A DNA stretch of 64,000 nt from positions 558,001 to 622,000 of the forward strand of contig NC_003910.7 of assembly GCF_000012325.1 (NCBI RefSeq), written 5' to 3'. A program made the translations under genes and the position numbers. The notes below the pieces were generated by a model. The model made no database searches, was not told the DNA's origin, and was given only the letters and a program-made list of their open reading frames with translations. Origin of the DNA: Colwellia psychrerythraea 34H. GTDB lineage: Bacteria; Pseudomonadota; Gammaproteobacteria; Enterobacterales; Alteromonadaceae. Positions 47,760-57,688 of the stretch are shown piece by piece (position 1 is the stretch's first letter; each line of letters opens with the position of its first letter).

Positions 47760-49271
47760 ATGGTGATGCTAAGTTTATCATCCAGCCCTGTTTTAGCTGC
47801 TCAAGAGTCTGAGCAACGGCAAAATAAACATGAACGCAAACTGGCTATCGATGAGAAAAACATCACAAAGCACAGCACTAAGGTCAATGGACAGAAGTTT
47901 AAATATACTGCGACTACAGGAACGCAGCCTGTTTGGGACGAAGAAGGTAATCCAATCGCGAGTTTGTTTTATACCTACTACCAACGAAGTGATGTAAAAG
48001 ATAGCGCTAAACGTCCATTGGTAATTTCCTTTAATGGCGGGCCAGGCTCTGCTTCAGTCTGGATGCATGTGGCTTATACTGGCCCCAGAGTGCTCAATGT
48101 GGACGATGAAGGTTATCCATTACAGCCTTATGGCGTAAAGACTAATCCCTATTCAATTTTAGATGTTGCGGATATTGTTTTTGTTAACCCGGTAAATACG
48201 GGCTACTCACGTGTGTTGGCTGGTAAAGACGGAGAAATGCCAAGTAAAGAGCAGCAGAAAAAAATGTTCTTTGGCGTTAATGCTGATATTAACTATTTAG
48301 CCGAGTGGCTTAATACCTTTGTAACGCGAAATAATCGCTGGCGCTCACCTAAATATTTAATTGGTGAAAGCTATGGCACTACACGTGTTGCCGGTTTGGC
48401 CAAAGAGCTACAAGAACGTCAATGGATGTATGTTAATGGCGTGATTTTAGTTTCACCAACCGATATTGGTATCAAACGAGATGGACCGGTAAAAGCGGCA
48501 AATAGACTGCCTTACTTTACTGCTGCCGCTTGGTACCACAAAGCCTTAACTCCTGCGCTTCAACAAAAGCCTTTAGCAGAACTACTTGCAGAAGTTGAAA
48601 CCTTTACACTTAGTGAATATTTACCAGCTTTGGCTAAAGGCGGCTTTATTACCGCACAAGAAAAGCAAGTTATTGCTGAGCAAGTTGCAAATTATGCCGG
48701 TTTATCAGTAACAGCCGTTATTAATAATAATTTAGATATCGATAATTCATTTTTCTGGAAAGAATTATTACGAGATAGAAAGCAAACTATTGGCCGTTTA
48801 GATTCTCGCTACTTGGGAATTGATAAAAAAGTTGCTGGCTCTAGTCCTGATTATAATGCTGAATTAAGCTCATGGTTACACAGCTTTACCCCAGCAATTA
48901 ATTATTATTTACGTGAAGAATTAAATTATAAAACAGATATTAAATACAATATGTTTGGCAACGTCCGTCCGTGGGACCGTACTGGCAATAAAACCGGTGA
49001 GGGACTTCGCTCTGCCATGGCACAAAACCCGTATTTACAAGTGATGATTCAATCAGGGTATTTTGATGGTGCAACAAATTATTTCGATGCTAAATATACC
49101 ATGTGGCAATTAGATCCAAGTGGTTTGATGAAAGATAGGTTGTCATTTAAAGGGTATGAGAGTGGTCATATGATGTATTTACGTCATGAAGACCTACGAG
49201 ATGCTAATCAAGACATTCGTGAGTTTATTAAGAAAAGTTTGCCGGCGAAAGGACAAGCAGCCAAATACTAA
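47760..49271 (+). CDS. S10 serine carboxypeptidase-like secreted protein
   Basis: A 503-residue (or longer) protein with S10 signatures: LVISFNGGPGSASVWMH, NPVNTGYSR, the nucleophile in LIGESYGTTR (Ser204), Asp436 in SGYFDGATNYF and His470 in ESGHMMYL. It is probably a secreted peptidase. The ATG used here begins in the middle of a signal peptide. In-frame sequence reaches back to 47676 and includes a basic n-region (FQHRQKG), but no ATG, GTG or TTG. An ATT at 47691, 5 nt after GAGG, would give a complete signal peptide. The true start may thus be non-standard. Confidence 0.85.
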   Translation: MVMLSLSSSPVLAAQESEQRQNKHERKLAIDEKNITKHSTKVNGQKFKYTATTGTQPVWDEEGNPIASLFYTYYQRSDVKDSAKRPLVISFNGGPGSASVWMHVAYTGPRVLNVDDEGYPLQPYGVKTNPYSILDVADIVFVNPVNTGYSRVLAGKDGEMPSKEQQKKMFFGVNADINYLAEWLNTFVTRNNRWRSPKYLIGESYGTTRVAGLAKELQERQWMYVNGVILVSPTDIGIKRDGPVKAANRLPYFTAAAWYHKALTPALQQKPLAELLAEVETFTLSEYLPALAKGGFITAQEKQVIAEQVANYAGLSVTAVINNNLDIDNSFFWKELLRDRKQTIGRLDSRYLGIDKKVAGSSPDYNAELSSWLHSFTPAINYYLREELNYKTDIKYNMFGNVRPWDRTGNKTGEGLRSAMAQNPYLQVMIQSGYFDGATNYFDAKYTMWQLDPSGLMKDRLSFKGYESGHMMYLRHEDLRDANQDIREFIKKSLPAKGQAAKY

Positions 49272-49302
49272 AACATGATTACGTCAAAGTAGACTGATAA
49301 CT

Positions 49303-49335
49303 AAAAAGCTTACTTGTAAATAGTAAGCTTTTTTT
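49303..49335 (+). terminator. Rho-independent terminator
   Basis: A 12-bp stem (AAAAAGCTTACT / AGTAAGCTTTTT) with a 7-nt loop and a T-run, 32 nt after the peptidase stop. Confidence 0.93.
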
Positions 49336-49690
49336 ATGTCTAATAATGCTTGATAGAGAACTGATATGGGTAATTAAGTGATAGTCCCGTTGAATTATAA
49401 GAATTTATTGTTAAAGTGATTCATTGTGCTATGTTTTTAACGTTAGCGTTTATTTTAGTAGGTTACACCTATTAATTTTTGCATCTGCTGAAATATATAG
49501 ATCAAATGTACGGTGACTATATTGCAAATAAAGAAAGTGAAATGTGATCTTTATCGATTAAATTACCGTAAACAGTAAGTGATAGTTAGCGTTGAGCTAG
49601 GCACTATATTTAACCGTTAAATTGGTCATTAAATTAACAGTTAATTTAGGTGCACATTAATAATGTAAACACTTAAGGTAACCGAATAGG
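49336..49690. other. Upstream region of the ovothiol unit
   Basis: 355 nt without a gene, AT-rich. The only clear structure is a perfect palindrome AAATTAAC-A-GTTAATTT (49631-49647), 44 nt before the next start, which may be an operator. No convincing -35/-10 pair was fixed. Confidence 0.5.
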
Positions 49691-50842
49691 ATGTTAAAAA
49701 AAGCACTGGTCTTGCTCCAAGATTACCTAAATCACTTAGGCTTTAAAGCTCAAATTCACTTTGAGTTAGAAGGTTGCTATAAAATCCCTGACCATATTAA
49801 TGATATTGACCTTACTGCAGTCAACCACAGCTTATCTATGTTGGATATTGATGGTGAAGTCGTTAATGAATATTGGAAAAACCAATGGGAATATGTGTCC
49901 TTATTTAATGGTCAGTCTCCGCTAAAAGAAGCTGATAACTTAGTTCGAGCTATACATCACCTTCCCATAATATTTGCTCAACATGGCATTACGGAAACAT
50001 TAATTCAACCGGTAGTTTGGTCGGGTGATCAAGGAAAGTTAGCGCTAGGCTCTCGCGATATTTTTACCACGGATACTCGGGCTGTTCATATACCCAATGC
50101 AATTCAAATCAATGTCAGTGTTATCAATGAGCAGGGAGTTAATATTATTTCCCATGATGGTTTTGGTGAATACTTACAGCAATGTTTTTTGCAAACGAGT
50201 AAAGCATGTAGTCTTTTATATTTGCCCGAAGAAGAAGCATTCGAACGTTTAAAATTAAAATCATACTATGGCTTGGCAGAAGAGCTTTGTTCTCCTTGTG
50301 ATATTTCCGGTGGGCATCAAGGTAGTATTGCGCTGTATAAAGAGTTAGGTAAGCATAATCAACAAATGGGTGAAGAGACCTTATTATTTGATCAACATAA
50401 TAAAATACTAGTTACCGAGCAAAATTGGCAAAAAACAGCACGTATAGAACACCGGCTAGGCGCTTCAAGTACGTCTTATAATCCCCATGTTAATGTTTTA
50501 TTTTCTTTAATGAATGTTGTTGATGCCCTTGAGGTATATCTGCAAGAAAGTTGCCTATCTGATTTATCTTCTTCAATACCAGCCATCGAATTACCCAAGT
50601 CACTATATAACCAATACCAAAAAGCGGCCGGTGGCGCTAAAGACTCTCTTGGTGCTATTGAACTATTTACTCGTTGTCCTTGGTTTAGTGAACGTATCAA
50701 TAAGGTACAGCAGTTTATGATTTCAATAAACAATGACAGTCACCAACCTGCTTATTTAGGTGATTTAATTAAGCAACAAATTCTCGCTAAATATCAAGCT
50801 AAAAAAATAGCATTACCTATTAACTTTAATTACACACTATAG
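49691..50842 (+). CDS. Divergent glutamine-synthetase-fold ligase beside ovoA
   Basis: A 383-residue protein I do not recognise as a named family. Its motif order follows glutamine synthetase: paired acidic residues in HFELEGCY (23-30), NQWEY (64-68) then PLKEADNLVRAI...FAQHGITETLIQP (77-107), QINVSV (139-144) and ARIEHRLGASS...YNPHVN (250-268). The last resembles the RxExR...NP block of the GS active site. The typical VPGYEAP loop is missing. It lies 10 nt before ovoA and must be co-transcribed. A gamma-glutamyl ligase acting on a thiol precursor is a reasonable but unproven guess. Confidence 0.6.
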   Translation: MLKKALVLLQDYLNHLGFKAQIHFELEGCYKIPDHINDIDLTAVNHSLSMLDIDGEVVNEYWKNQWEYVSLFNGQSPLKEADNLVRAIHHLPIIFAQHGITETLIQPVVWSGDQGKLALGSRDIFTTDTRAVHIPNAIQINVSVINEQGVNIISHDGFGEYLQQCFLQTSKACSLLYLPEEEAFERLKLKSYYGLAEELCSPCDISGGHQGSIALYKELGKHNQQMGEETLLFDQHNKILVTEQNWQKTARIEHRLGASSTSYNPHVNVLFSLMNVVDALEVYLQESCLSDLSSSIPAIELPKSLYNQYQKAAGGAKDSLGAIELFTRCPWFSERINKVQQFMISINNDSHQPAYLGDLIKQQILAKYQAKKIALPINFNYTL

Positions 50843-50852
50843 GCGGCGTTTT

Positions 50853-53096
50853 ATGGACACTTACAAAGACAACGAAGTAAACGAGCCCAAGTCACCAACG
50901 TTAACCGGGGATTCCATAAATGGAAAACGTGCTGAATTAAAACGCTATTTTAAAGCAACGTGGCAACGTTATGATTCTTTGTTCTCATTGGTCAATAATG
51001 ATGAGGCGTATTATCAGAGACCAGAGCCGTTGAGACATCCATTGATTTTTTACTTTGGACATACCGCCTGTTTTTATATAAATAAACTTATATTAGGTAA
51101 ATATATTGATGAGCGCATTAACCCTCGAATCGAAGCAATTTGCGCCGTTGGTGTAGATGAAATGAGTTGGGATGATCTGAATAGTGAACATTACGATTGG
51201 CCAGCAGTCGATGAAGTAAGAGTGTACCGACAACAAGTCTTCAATGTAGTAGATCATATCATTGATACTATGTCGCTAGTATTACCTATTAAGCAAAATT
51301 CATTAGCATGGATTATTTTAATGGGCTGTGAACATGAGCGTATTCACATTGAAACATCTTCAGTAATTATGCGGATGTTGCCATTAGCTTCATTAACACC
51401 GAATGAATGTTGGCCTACTTGCTTGCAAACCGATAGTCCGCCAAATAATGTATTGATGCCAGTAAAGGGAAGTGTGATTGATTTTGGCAAGCCTACTTCA
51501 GATGATAGCTTTGGTTGGGACAACGAATACGGATGTGCAACCTTAGCCTTAGATGATTTTCATGCTGCAAAATACTTAGTGTCTAATGAAGAATTTTTGA
51601 GCTTTGTCGAGTCAGGTGGTTATCAAAATAATTTTTTATGGACCCAAGAGGGACAAAAGTGGTTGGCATATAGCGAAGCGACGATGCCACGATTTTGGTT
51701 AAATAAATCGGGTGAATATTGGCAGCGAAACTTGTTAAATGAAATGCCTTTGCCGCTTGATTGGCCAGTAGAAGTAAACTATCTAGAAGCTAAAGCTTTT
51801 TGTAATTGGAAAAATAGCTTAGGTGACAAAGTATTAACTATTGAAGGCAAACAAGGTCATTACAGATTGCCTTCTGAAGCCGAATGGCTGTCTTTACGAG
51901 AGCAAGTTGAAGGTGATTTACTGTCATGGCACAAAGCGCCAGGTAATATTAATAGTGAATACTTTGCTTCTTCTTGCCCGATAAATTTATTCTCGCAAGG
52001 TGATTTTTATGACATTGTCGGTAATGTCTGGCAATGGACAGAATCAGCCATTGATGGTTTCAATGGTTTCTCAGTTCATCCTTTATATGATGATTTCTCT
52101 ACGCCTACCTTTGATGGTAAACACAACCTAATTAAAGGAGGGTCTTGGATCTCGACAGGTAATGAGGCGATGCAAAATTCTCGTTATGCTTTTCGTCGGC
52201 ACTTTTTTCAGCATGCGGGCTTCAGGTATGTAGTAAGTAAAAATGAGAATGTACCGAATTTAGCTGATAATCACTATGAAACCGATACTAAAGTGTGCCA
52301 GCAACTTCATAATCACTTTGAACAGCTAAATTCATTGAGTGCTTCGTTATATAATAAAGAGCAACAAGCTAGAAAAGATCTGAATCTAGCTATCAATGAA
52401 CCGCATCTAGCGAATAATTACTTAGAAAAACTCGCTGACACCATTATTAGAGTAGTTGATAAATATAACGTAAAACCAATGTCCAAATGTCTAGATTTAG
52501 GCTGTAATGTTGGCGGTTTAAGTTTTATCTTGGCTAAGTATTATGCTTCGATCGATGCGGTTGATTTTTCTGCTAGATATATTCAATACGGTGTAAAGCT
52601 CCAACAAGGGGAATCGATACGATATGTAATGCATCGAGAAGGTGAGCTGATTGATTTTCATGAGTTTAGCTTACCAACCCAATTACAGGAAGAATCAAAA
52701 AAAATTCACTTTAGCCAAGGGGATATTGGTAATTTAAAAAACATATTTACGGGCTATGATGTCATTGTTGCCCAAAATGTTTTAGAGAAAAGTTATGATC
52801 CCGCGTTGTTTTTAGCGCACGTTCACCAACGACTTAATGCACAGGGTATATTGGTTATTATTTCAGATTATCAATTTACTGAAGAAGTAACAGATAAAAC
52901 TAAATGGTTAGGTGGACAGAAAATCAATGGTGAAAACTTGACCGGCTTTGAGGCATTAACTGCTTTATTGTCTAAAAAATTCACCTTGGTAATTGAGCAA
53001 GAAGTCACTCAAATAATTAAGACCAATACGCGTCACTTTGAGGTCGTTCAACCTCAATTAACAATATGGCAATTGAGAGAAGATAATCGATATTAA
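50853..53096 (+). CDS. ovoA: Ovothiol synthase OvoA (sulfoxide synthase/methyltransferase)
   Basis: A 747-residue protein with three domains. The DinB-like N-terminus holds the iron site: His70 in FGHTACFY, and His161 and His165 in the HERIHIE motif. An FGE-sulfatase domain (about 205-465) includes WQWTESAIDGF and GGSWISTGNEA. The C-terminal SAM methyltransferase (about 480-747) has motif I CLDLGCNVGG (Asp548). OvoA couples cysteine to C5 of histidine with O2 and later N-methylates the product to ovothiol A, a redox thiol. The lyase OvoB is not in this window. AGGCGG precedes the ATG. Confidence 0.94.
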   Translation: MDTYKDNEVNEPKSPTLTGDSINGKRAELKRYFKATWQRYDSLFSLVNNDEAYYQRPEPLRHPLIFYFGHTACFYINKLILGKYIDERINPRIEAICAVGVDEMSWDDLNSEHYDWPAVDEVRVYRQQVFNVVDHIIDTMSLVLPIKQNSLAWIILMGCEHERIHIETSSVIMRMLPLASLTPNECWPTCLQTDSPPNNVLMPVKGSVIDFGKPTSDDSFGWDNEYGCATLALDDFHAAKYLVSNEEFLSFVESGGYQNNFLWTQEGQKWLAYSEATMPRFWLNKSGEYWQRNLLNEMPLPLDWPVEVNYLEAKAFCNWKNSLGDKVLTIEGKQGHYRLPSEAEWLSLREQVEGDLLSWHKAPGNINSEYFASSCPINLFSQGDFYDIVGNVWQWTESAIDGFNGFSVHPLYDDFSTPTFDGKHNLIKGGSWISTGNEAMQNSRYAFRRHFFQHAGFRYVVSKNENVPNLADNHYETDTKVCQQLHNHFEQLNSLSASLYNKEQQARKDLNLAINEPHLANNYLEKLADTIIRVVDKYNVKPMSKCLDLGCNVGGLSFILAKYYASIDAVDFSARYIQYGVKLQQGESIRYVMHREGELIDFHEFSLPTQLQEESKKIHFSQGDIGNLKNIFTGYDVIVAQNVLEKSYDPALFLAHVHQRLNAQGILVIISDYQFTEEVTDKTKWLGGQKINGENLTGFEALTALLSKKFTLVIEQEVTQIIKTNTRHFEVVQPQLTIWQLREDNRY

Positions 53097-53274
53097 GCGC
53101 AAAAAAAGTAAGACTATGGCGCTTTTTATAAATAGTAATTGTTGGTAGTAATAGATACGTTAAAAGTGTCTGTATCACCTATTTTTACTAAGTTCCTGAG
53201 ACGCCAATACTAATTGTAAAATGTAAAGCTAATGTAGTATGAGATACTAATAACAATGCTTATGGCTTTATTGA

Positions 53275-53303
53275 TTTCTTTTTAGCCTAAACAGCTGTAT
53301 AAT
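53275..53303 (+). promoter_or_regulatory. typA promoter
   Basis: TATAAT (53298-53303) with a GC-rich discriminator GCGCGCC directly after it. The -35 region (TTTCTT, 53275-53280) is poor. The discriminator resembles those of the rRNA and ribosomal-protein promoters in the window and suggests growth-rate (stringent) control. The rest of the 280-nt gap after ovoA shows no gene. Confidence 0.6.
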
Positions 53304-53377
53304 GCGCGCCCAATTATAGTCCAATTCGTTTGTCTGCTTAAAGTAGCGGTCAACGACAGTAACAGCGAGTAAAGCCT

Positions 53378-55195
53378 GTGTTAGATAAATTAAGAAATGT
53401 GGCAATTATTGCTCACGTTGACCACGGAAAAACCACTTTAGTTGATAAATTATTAGAGCAGTCTGGTACCCTAGATACGCGTGGCGGTCTAGAAGAACGT
53501 ACGATGGATTCGAATGATATCGAAAAAGAACGTGGTATCACAATCTTAGCTAAAAATACGGCTGTTAACTGGAATGGCTACCGTGTAAACATCGTAGATA
53601 CTCCTGGCCATGCTGATTTTGGTGGTGAAGTTGAGCGTGTAATGTCAATGGTAGATTCAGTTTTACTTATTGTTGATGCACAAGAAGGCCCTATGCCACA
53701 AACGCGTTTCGTAACGAAAAAAGCGTTTGCTCAAGGTTTAAAACCAATTCTTGTTATTAACAAAGTTGATAAGCCTGGTTCTCGTCCTGATTGGGTTATG
53801 GACCAAGTTTTTGAATTGTTTGATAACCTTGGCGCTACAGATGAACAGCTTGACTTTAAAGTTGTTTACGCTTCAGCAATCAATGGTTGGGCTTCGTTAG
53901 AAGAAGGCGTTACTGGCACTGACATGACTCCTTTATTTGATACTATTATTAAAGAAGTTCCACAGCCAATCGCTGATCCAGAGGGTGCATTTCAAATGCA
54001 AATCTCTCAACTTGATTACAACTCGTACTTAGGTGTAATTGGCGTTGGTCGTATTACTCGTGGTTCTGTTAAGCCGAACCAACAAGTAACTATACAATTA
54101 GCAAACGGCGGCGTTCATAACGCTAAAGTAGGTAAAGTATTTGGTTATTTAGGACTAGAGCGCCTTGATATCGCTGAAGGTTTTGCCGGTGATATTATTG
54201 CAATTACTGGTTTAGGCGAATTAAAGATTTCTGATACTGTTTGTTGTCCAACAGAAGTTGAAGGTTTACCTGCATTATCTGTTGATGAACCAACTATCAA
54301 CATGACGTTCCAAGTAAACACTTCACCATTTTGTGGTAAAGAAGGTAAGTACGTTACTTCACGTAACATCAAAGATCGTTTAGACAAAGAATTGATTCAT
54401 AACGTAGCTTTACGTGTTGAGCAATTAGAAGATGCTGATAAATTTAAAGTATCAGGTCGTGGTGAACTTCACTTAGGCATTTTAATTGAAAACATGCGTC
54501 GTGAAGGTTTTGAATTAGCTGTATCACGTCCAGAAGTTATTATTCGTGAAATTGATGGTCAGTTACAAGAACCATATGAAACAGTAACGATTGATGTTGA
54601 AGAACAACATCAAGGACCTATCATGGAGAAGATGGGTGTTCGTAAAGCTGAATTAACAGATATGGCACCAGATGGTACTGGCCGTATTCGTATGGATTTC
54701 ATCATGCCAAGTCGTGGTTTGATTGGTTTCCAAACTGAATTCATGACATTAACGTCAGGCTCTGGTTTGATTTATCATACATTCTTTGAATACGGACCTC
54801 ACAAGGGTGGCGAAATCGGCCAACGTAAAAATGGTGTAATGATCGGTAATGCAACAGGTAAAGCATTAACTAACGCTATCTTTAACTTACAATCTCGTGG
54901 TCGTATGTTAATCGGACACGGTGTTGATATTTATGAAGGTCAAGTTATTGGTATTCATAGCCGCGATAACGATTTAACAGTAAATGCCCTTAAAGGTAAG
55001 CAGTTAACTAACGTTCGTTCATCAGGTACTGATGAAGCACAAACATTAACGCCACCTATTGTTATGTCTTTAGAGCAAGCATTAGAATTTATCGATAACG
55101 ATGAATTGGTAGAAGTTACACCAGAAAGCATTCGTATACGTAAAAAATTCTTGAAAGAGAATGATCGTAAACGTGAAGGTCGCGGTGTTAAATAA
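53378..55195 (+). CDS. typA: Ribosome-associated GTPase TypA/BipA
   Basis: A 605-residue translational GTPase starting with GTG. It has G1 AHVDHGKTT, the switch I block KERGITI, G3 DTPGHADFG and G4 NKVDKP. EF-G-like domains II, III and V follow, with the BipA-specific C-terminal domain ([13 protein letters not shown]...). It binds ribosomes and aids assembly, especially at low temperature. It is monocistronic, with its own promoter and a strong terminator. Confidence 0.97.
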   Translation: MLDKLRNVAIIAHVDHGKTTLVDKLLEQSGTLDTRGGLEERTMDSNDIEKERGITILAKNTAVNWNGYRVNIVDTPGHADFGGEVERVMSMVDSVLLIVDAQEGPMPQTRFVTKKAFAQGLKPILVINKVDKPGSRPDWVMDQVFELFDNLGATDEQLDFKVVYASAINGWASLEEGVTGTDMTPLFDTIIKEVPQPIADPEGAFQMQISQLDYNSYLGVIGVGRITRGSVKPNQQVTIQLANGGVHNAKVGKVFGYLGLERLDIAEGFAGDIIAITGLGELKISDTVCCPTEVEGLPALSVDEPTINMTFQVNTSPFCGKEGKYVTSRNIKDRLDKELIHNVALRVEQLEDADKFKVSGRGELHLGILIENMRREGFELAVSRPEVIIREIDGQLQEPYETVTIDVEEQHQGPIMEKMGVRKAELTDMAPDGTGRIRMDFIMPSRGLIGFQTEFMTLTSGSGLIYHTFFEYGPHKGGEIGQRKNGVMIGNATGKALTNAIFNLQSRGRMLIGHGVDIYEGQVIGIHSRDNDLTVNALKGKQLTNVRSSGTDEAQTLTPPIVMSLEQALEFIDNDELVEVTPESIRIRKKFLKENDRKREGRGVK

Positions 55196-55224
55196 TTATT
55201 AACTCACTTTTGTGAGTTTTAAAT

Positions 55225-55263
55225 AAAAAGCGCCTATTACATAAGTAATAGGCGCTTTTTTTA
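55225..55263 (+). terminator. Rho-independent terminator of typA
   Basis: A perfect 16-bp stem (AAAAAGCGCCTATTAC / GTAATAGGCGCTTTTT) with an ATAA tetraloop and a T-run. It is the strongest terminator in the window. The following 260 nt to 55523 hold no recognised gene. Confidence 0.95.
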
Positions 55264-55523
55264 TGTCAGAACTTCTTAGGTAAATAACTAACTGTCTTTG
55301 TAAGATATCTCTGCAATTACTGCCAGTTTTATCAACAATAGCGATAATATTTCCTAGTAAGTGACTGTTTATACATAGTAAAGGGGAATAATATTTCAAT
55401 ATATAAATATCTTGTTACTTCTACTTTAGAAATAACTCAGCAGATAATATATTTTATAACTACCCTTATAGGTATCAAGCAGTAAGTTATAAACTGCTCT
55501 GTCCACACAAAAGGAATTGTATT

Positions 55524-55706
55524 ATGACCCCAGCACAGCTAAAAGAACTCCAAGAGCTAAGCCATATTTTTAGTCAAGGTAAAGCTAGCCCTCAACAAAT
55601 GCAGCAGCTTTCAGCTTTACTGGCTCAAATTAATTGTTACGGTGAAGAAAATAGAGCGGAAGAAAGTGAGCAAGTTAACTTTATTGATACTCCTCACTTT
55701 GGATGA
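55524..55706 (+). CDS. Small hypothetical protein
   Basis: A 60-residue protein, predicted mostly helical and Gln/Glu-rich (AQLKELQELSHIFSQGKASPQQMQQLSALLAQI), with a polar tail and no signal or membrane segment. AAAGGAATTG stands 6 nt before the ATG, which supports it as a real gene. I do not recognise the family. Confidence 0.55.
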   Translation: MTPAQLKELQELSHIFSQGKASPQQMQQLSALLAQINCYGEENRAEESEQVNFIDTPHFG

Positions 55707-55760
55707 TAGTGAATAGCTATTTATCTGAAGCGGGCAAGGGCAGCTTAGCGCTTATCCTTA

Positions 55761-55985
55761 CTAGCCGTAATCTTTATAAGTTGCCGCATCTATTATCGAC
55801 CACACATGAAATACTCCAGCTATAATTGCTGGAATGACCATCCACCAAAGTGCATAGCCACCCACACATACAATTGCAAAAATCAATGCAGCCATTAACC
55901 TGCCTTGCACTAGTTGCCCTAATCCAGGGAAAAAAACATTACATATAGCAGAAATTACATTACCTGCAGAACCTTGACTCGCCAT
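55761..55985 (-). CDS. Small membrane protein with PGLGQ motif
   Basis: A 74-residue protein with an N-terminal NVFFPGLGQLVQGR segment like TM2-type small membrane proteins. Two hydrophobic helices (about 31-48 and 50-65, LMAALIFAIVCVGGYALWW and MVIPAIIAGVFHVWSII) follow, then the tail DAATYKDYG. GGAG is 6 nt before the ATG on the minus strand. Function unknown. Confidence 0.7.
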   Translation of the reverse strand: MASQGSAGNVISAICNVFFPGLGQLVQGRLMAALIFAIVCVGGYALWWMVIPAIIAGVFHVWSIIDAATYKDYG

Positions 55986-56094
55986 CAGTCACTCCAAATT
56001 ATTCTATAGTGAAACTAGCGTGAGGCTAGCTAATTAATTGTCTCTATCTTAATATATATACTACTTAGGGCAAATCAGTAAATTGTTAACAAAT

Positions 56095-56994
56095 ATGAGT
56101 TTATTCAACGAAAAAAAGCTAATTAGTTTTTGGCATGACAATAAAGAGTTACTTTTTTATTTTACTCGCCGAGTTCGACGTGAGCAGATACAAGTTGTTG
56201 CCGGTTATTTATCTTATGTTTGTTTAATGTCATTGGTTCCACTAATTGTTGTCATGTTATCGGTAATGACTGCATTTCCACTTTTTGCTGAGTTACAACA
56301 AAGTATTGAACAATTTGTTTATCAAAATTTTGTACCTGCTGCTGGAGATGTGGTGCAACAGTACTTAACTGGCTTTGTGGCAAATGCTTCAAAAATGTCG
56401 GCTGTCGCAATCTCTTTTTTGTTTTTAGCGGCACTATTATTGATTTCATCAATCGATAATACTTTTAATAAAATTTGGCGGGTCACTGATAAGCGGCGCA
56501 CTATTACCTCATTTGCTATGTATTGGATGGTATTAACCTTAGGTCCAATATTGGTTGGCGCAAGTATTGCGTTATCCTCTTACTTAGTTTCAATTGTCGC
56601 TGTTGATGAATACGATGTATTAGGCCTGTCTGATATGTTTTTACGCATGTTACCACTGCTTTCTTCCATAATCGCCTTTATCATCCTCTACATAGCGGTA
56701 CCTAATAAAGCCGTACCTTTCAGATTTGCTTTATCGGGTGCCATTGTTGCGGGTGTTCTATTTGAATTGGCGAAAAAAGCGTTTGCTTTGTATATAACTG
56801 CATTTCCTTCTTACCAAGTAATTTATGGTGCTTTAGCTACTATCCCTATTATATTCCTGTGGGTTTATGTCTCTTGGATTATTGTACTAACAGGGGCATT
56901 AATCACTGTTTCTTTACAAGAATATGAAATATTAAAAGAGAAAAAAGTAAAAGAAAGCGATAGAGCACAAGTAAAGGATGAGGAAATATCATGA
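56095..56994 (+). CDS. YihY/BrkB-family inner-membrane protein
   Basis: About 299 residues with six hydrophobic helices and the family blocks [34 protein letters not shown] and [20 protein letters not shown]. Earlier called RNase BN or virulence factor BrkB; true function unsettled. ATG at 56095 is preferred; a TTG at 56083 in the same frame is possible. The end overlaps dtd by 4 nt (ATGA), and yihY-dtd pairing is common in gammaproteobacteria. Confidence 0.9.
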
Positions 56995-57428
56995 TAGCGT
57001 TAATACAACGGGTAAGTCAGGCAAGTGTCACAGTTAATGGTGAAATCATAGGGGAGATAGAAAAGGGTTTATTAGTTTTCCTTGCCATTGAACCGTTAGA
57101 TAATGAGCAAAAGGCAAAACGATTAGCTGAGCGGGTTGCAGGTTATCGTGTTTTTAATGATGAAAATGACAAGATGAATCTTAATGTTAAACAAGCAGAG
57201 GGGAATATCTTAGTGGTATCCCAATTTACCTTAGCGGCAGATACCTCTAGTGGCATGAGACCAAGTTTCACTACAGCAGCAAAGCCAGAGTTTAGTAATC
57301 ATCTATATCAGTTCTTTGTTACCCAACTTAGAGATAAAGGTTTTGATGTTCCTACTGGGGAGTTTGCTGCCGACATGAAAGTAGCCTTAATAAATGATGG
57401 ACCGGTCACTTTCACACTGACCATTTAA
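56991..57428 (+). CDS. dtd: D-aminoacyl-tRNA deacylase
   Basis: A 145-residue protein with the two family motifs: [17 protein letters not shown] (active-site SQFTL) and the C-terminal NDGPVTFTL (Gly-Pro cis motif). It hydrolyses D-Tyr-tRNA and other D-aminoacyl-tRNAs, and Gly-tRNA(Ala), in the cytoplasm. It is translationally coupled to the upstream yihY-like gene. Confidence 0.96.
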
Positions 57429-57489
57429 CCTCCCTTAGTGTTATAAACCTTACCAGCCACAGCACTGCTTATTTTTTAACTAATTAAAC

Positions 57490-57518
57490 TATCACTTTAT
57501 AGTAAGTGGTGTTATAAT
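57490..57518 (+). promoter_or_regulatory. spc operon promoter
   Basis: A perfect -10 TATAAT (57513-57518) is followed by a GC-rich discriminator (CTCGCGCCC). The -35 is weak. It stands about 170 nt before rplN. The untranslated leader (57525-57688) has short GC-rich blocks (GACGGGGGTC, GACGGGTC) but no gene. In E. coli the spc operon also has its own promoter here. Confidence 0.65.
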
Positions 57519-57688
57519 CTCGCGCCCGTTAAGTTTGAGTTATGGCTTTAATGCCTAAATTCTATACAAGACGGGGGTCTTTCAAAAGGCAGTGACGGGT
57601 CAATTTTCGGCCTTAAATTTTATATTATCTTATTGTTTATCTTGCATTTAGCAAGGTTTAGAAAAAAGATAACAATGGAGCAAAATCA

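Noticed and set aside
49691..50842. OvoB (PLP-dependent sulfoxide lyase) as partner of ovoA
   Set aside because: The length is similar, but no PLP-lysine motif or aminotransferase-fold signature is visible. The motif order fits a glutamine-synthetase-like fold instead.
55199..55399. Minus-strand frame of 66 codons behind typA
   Set aside because: It runs across the typA terminator hairpin and has no plausible ribosome-binding site or family signature.
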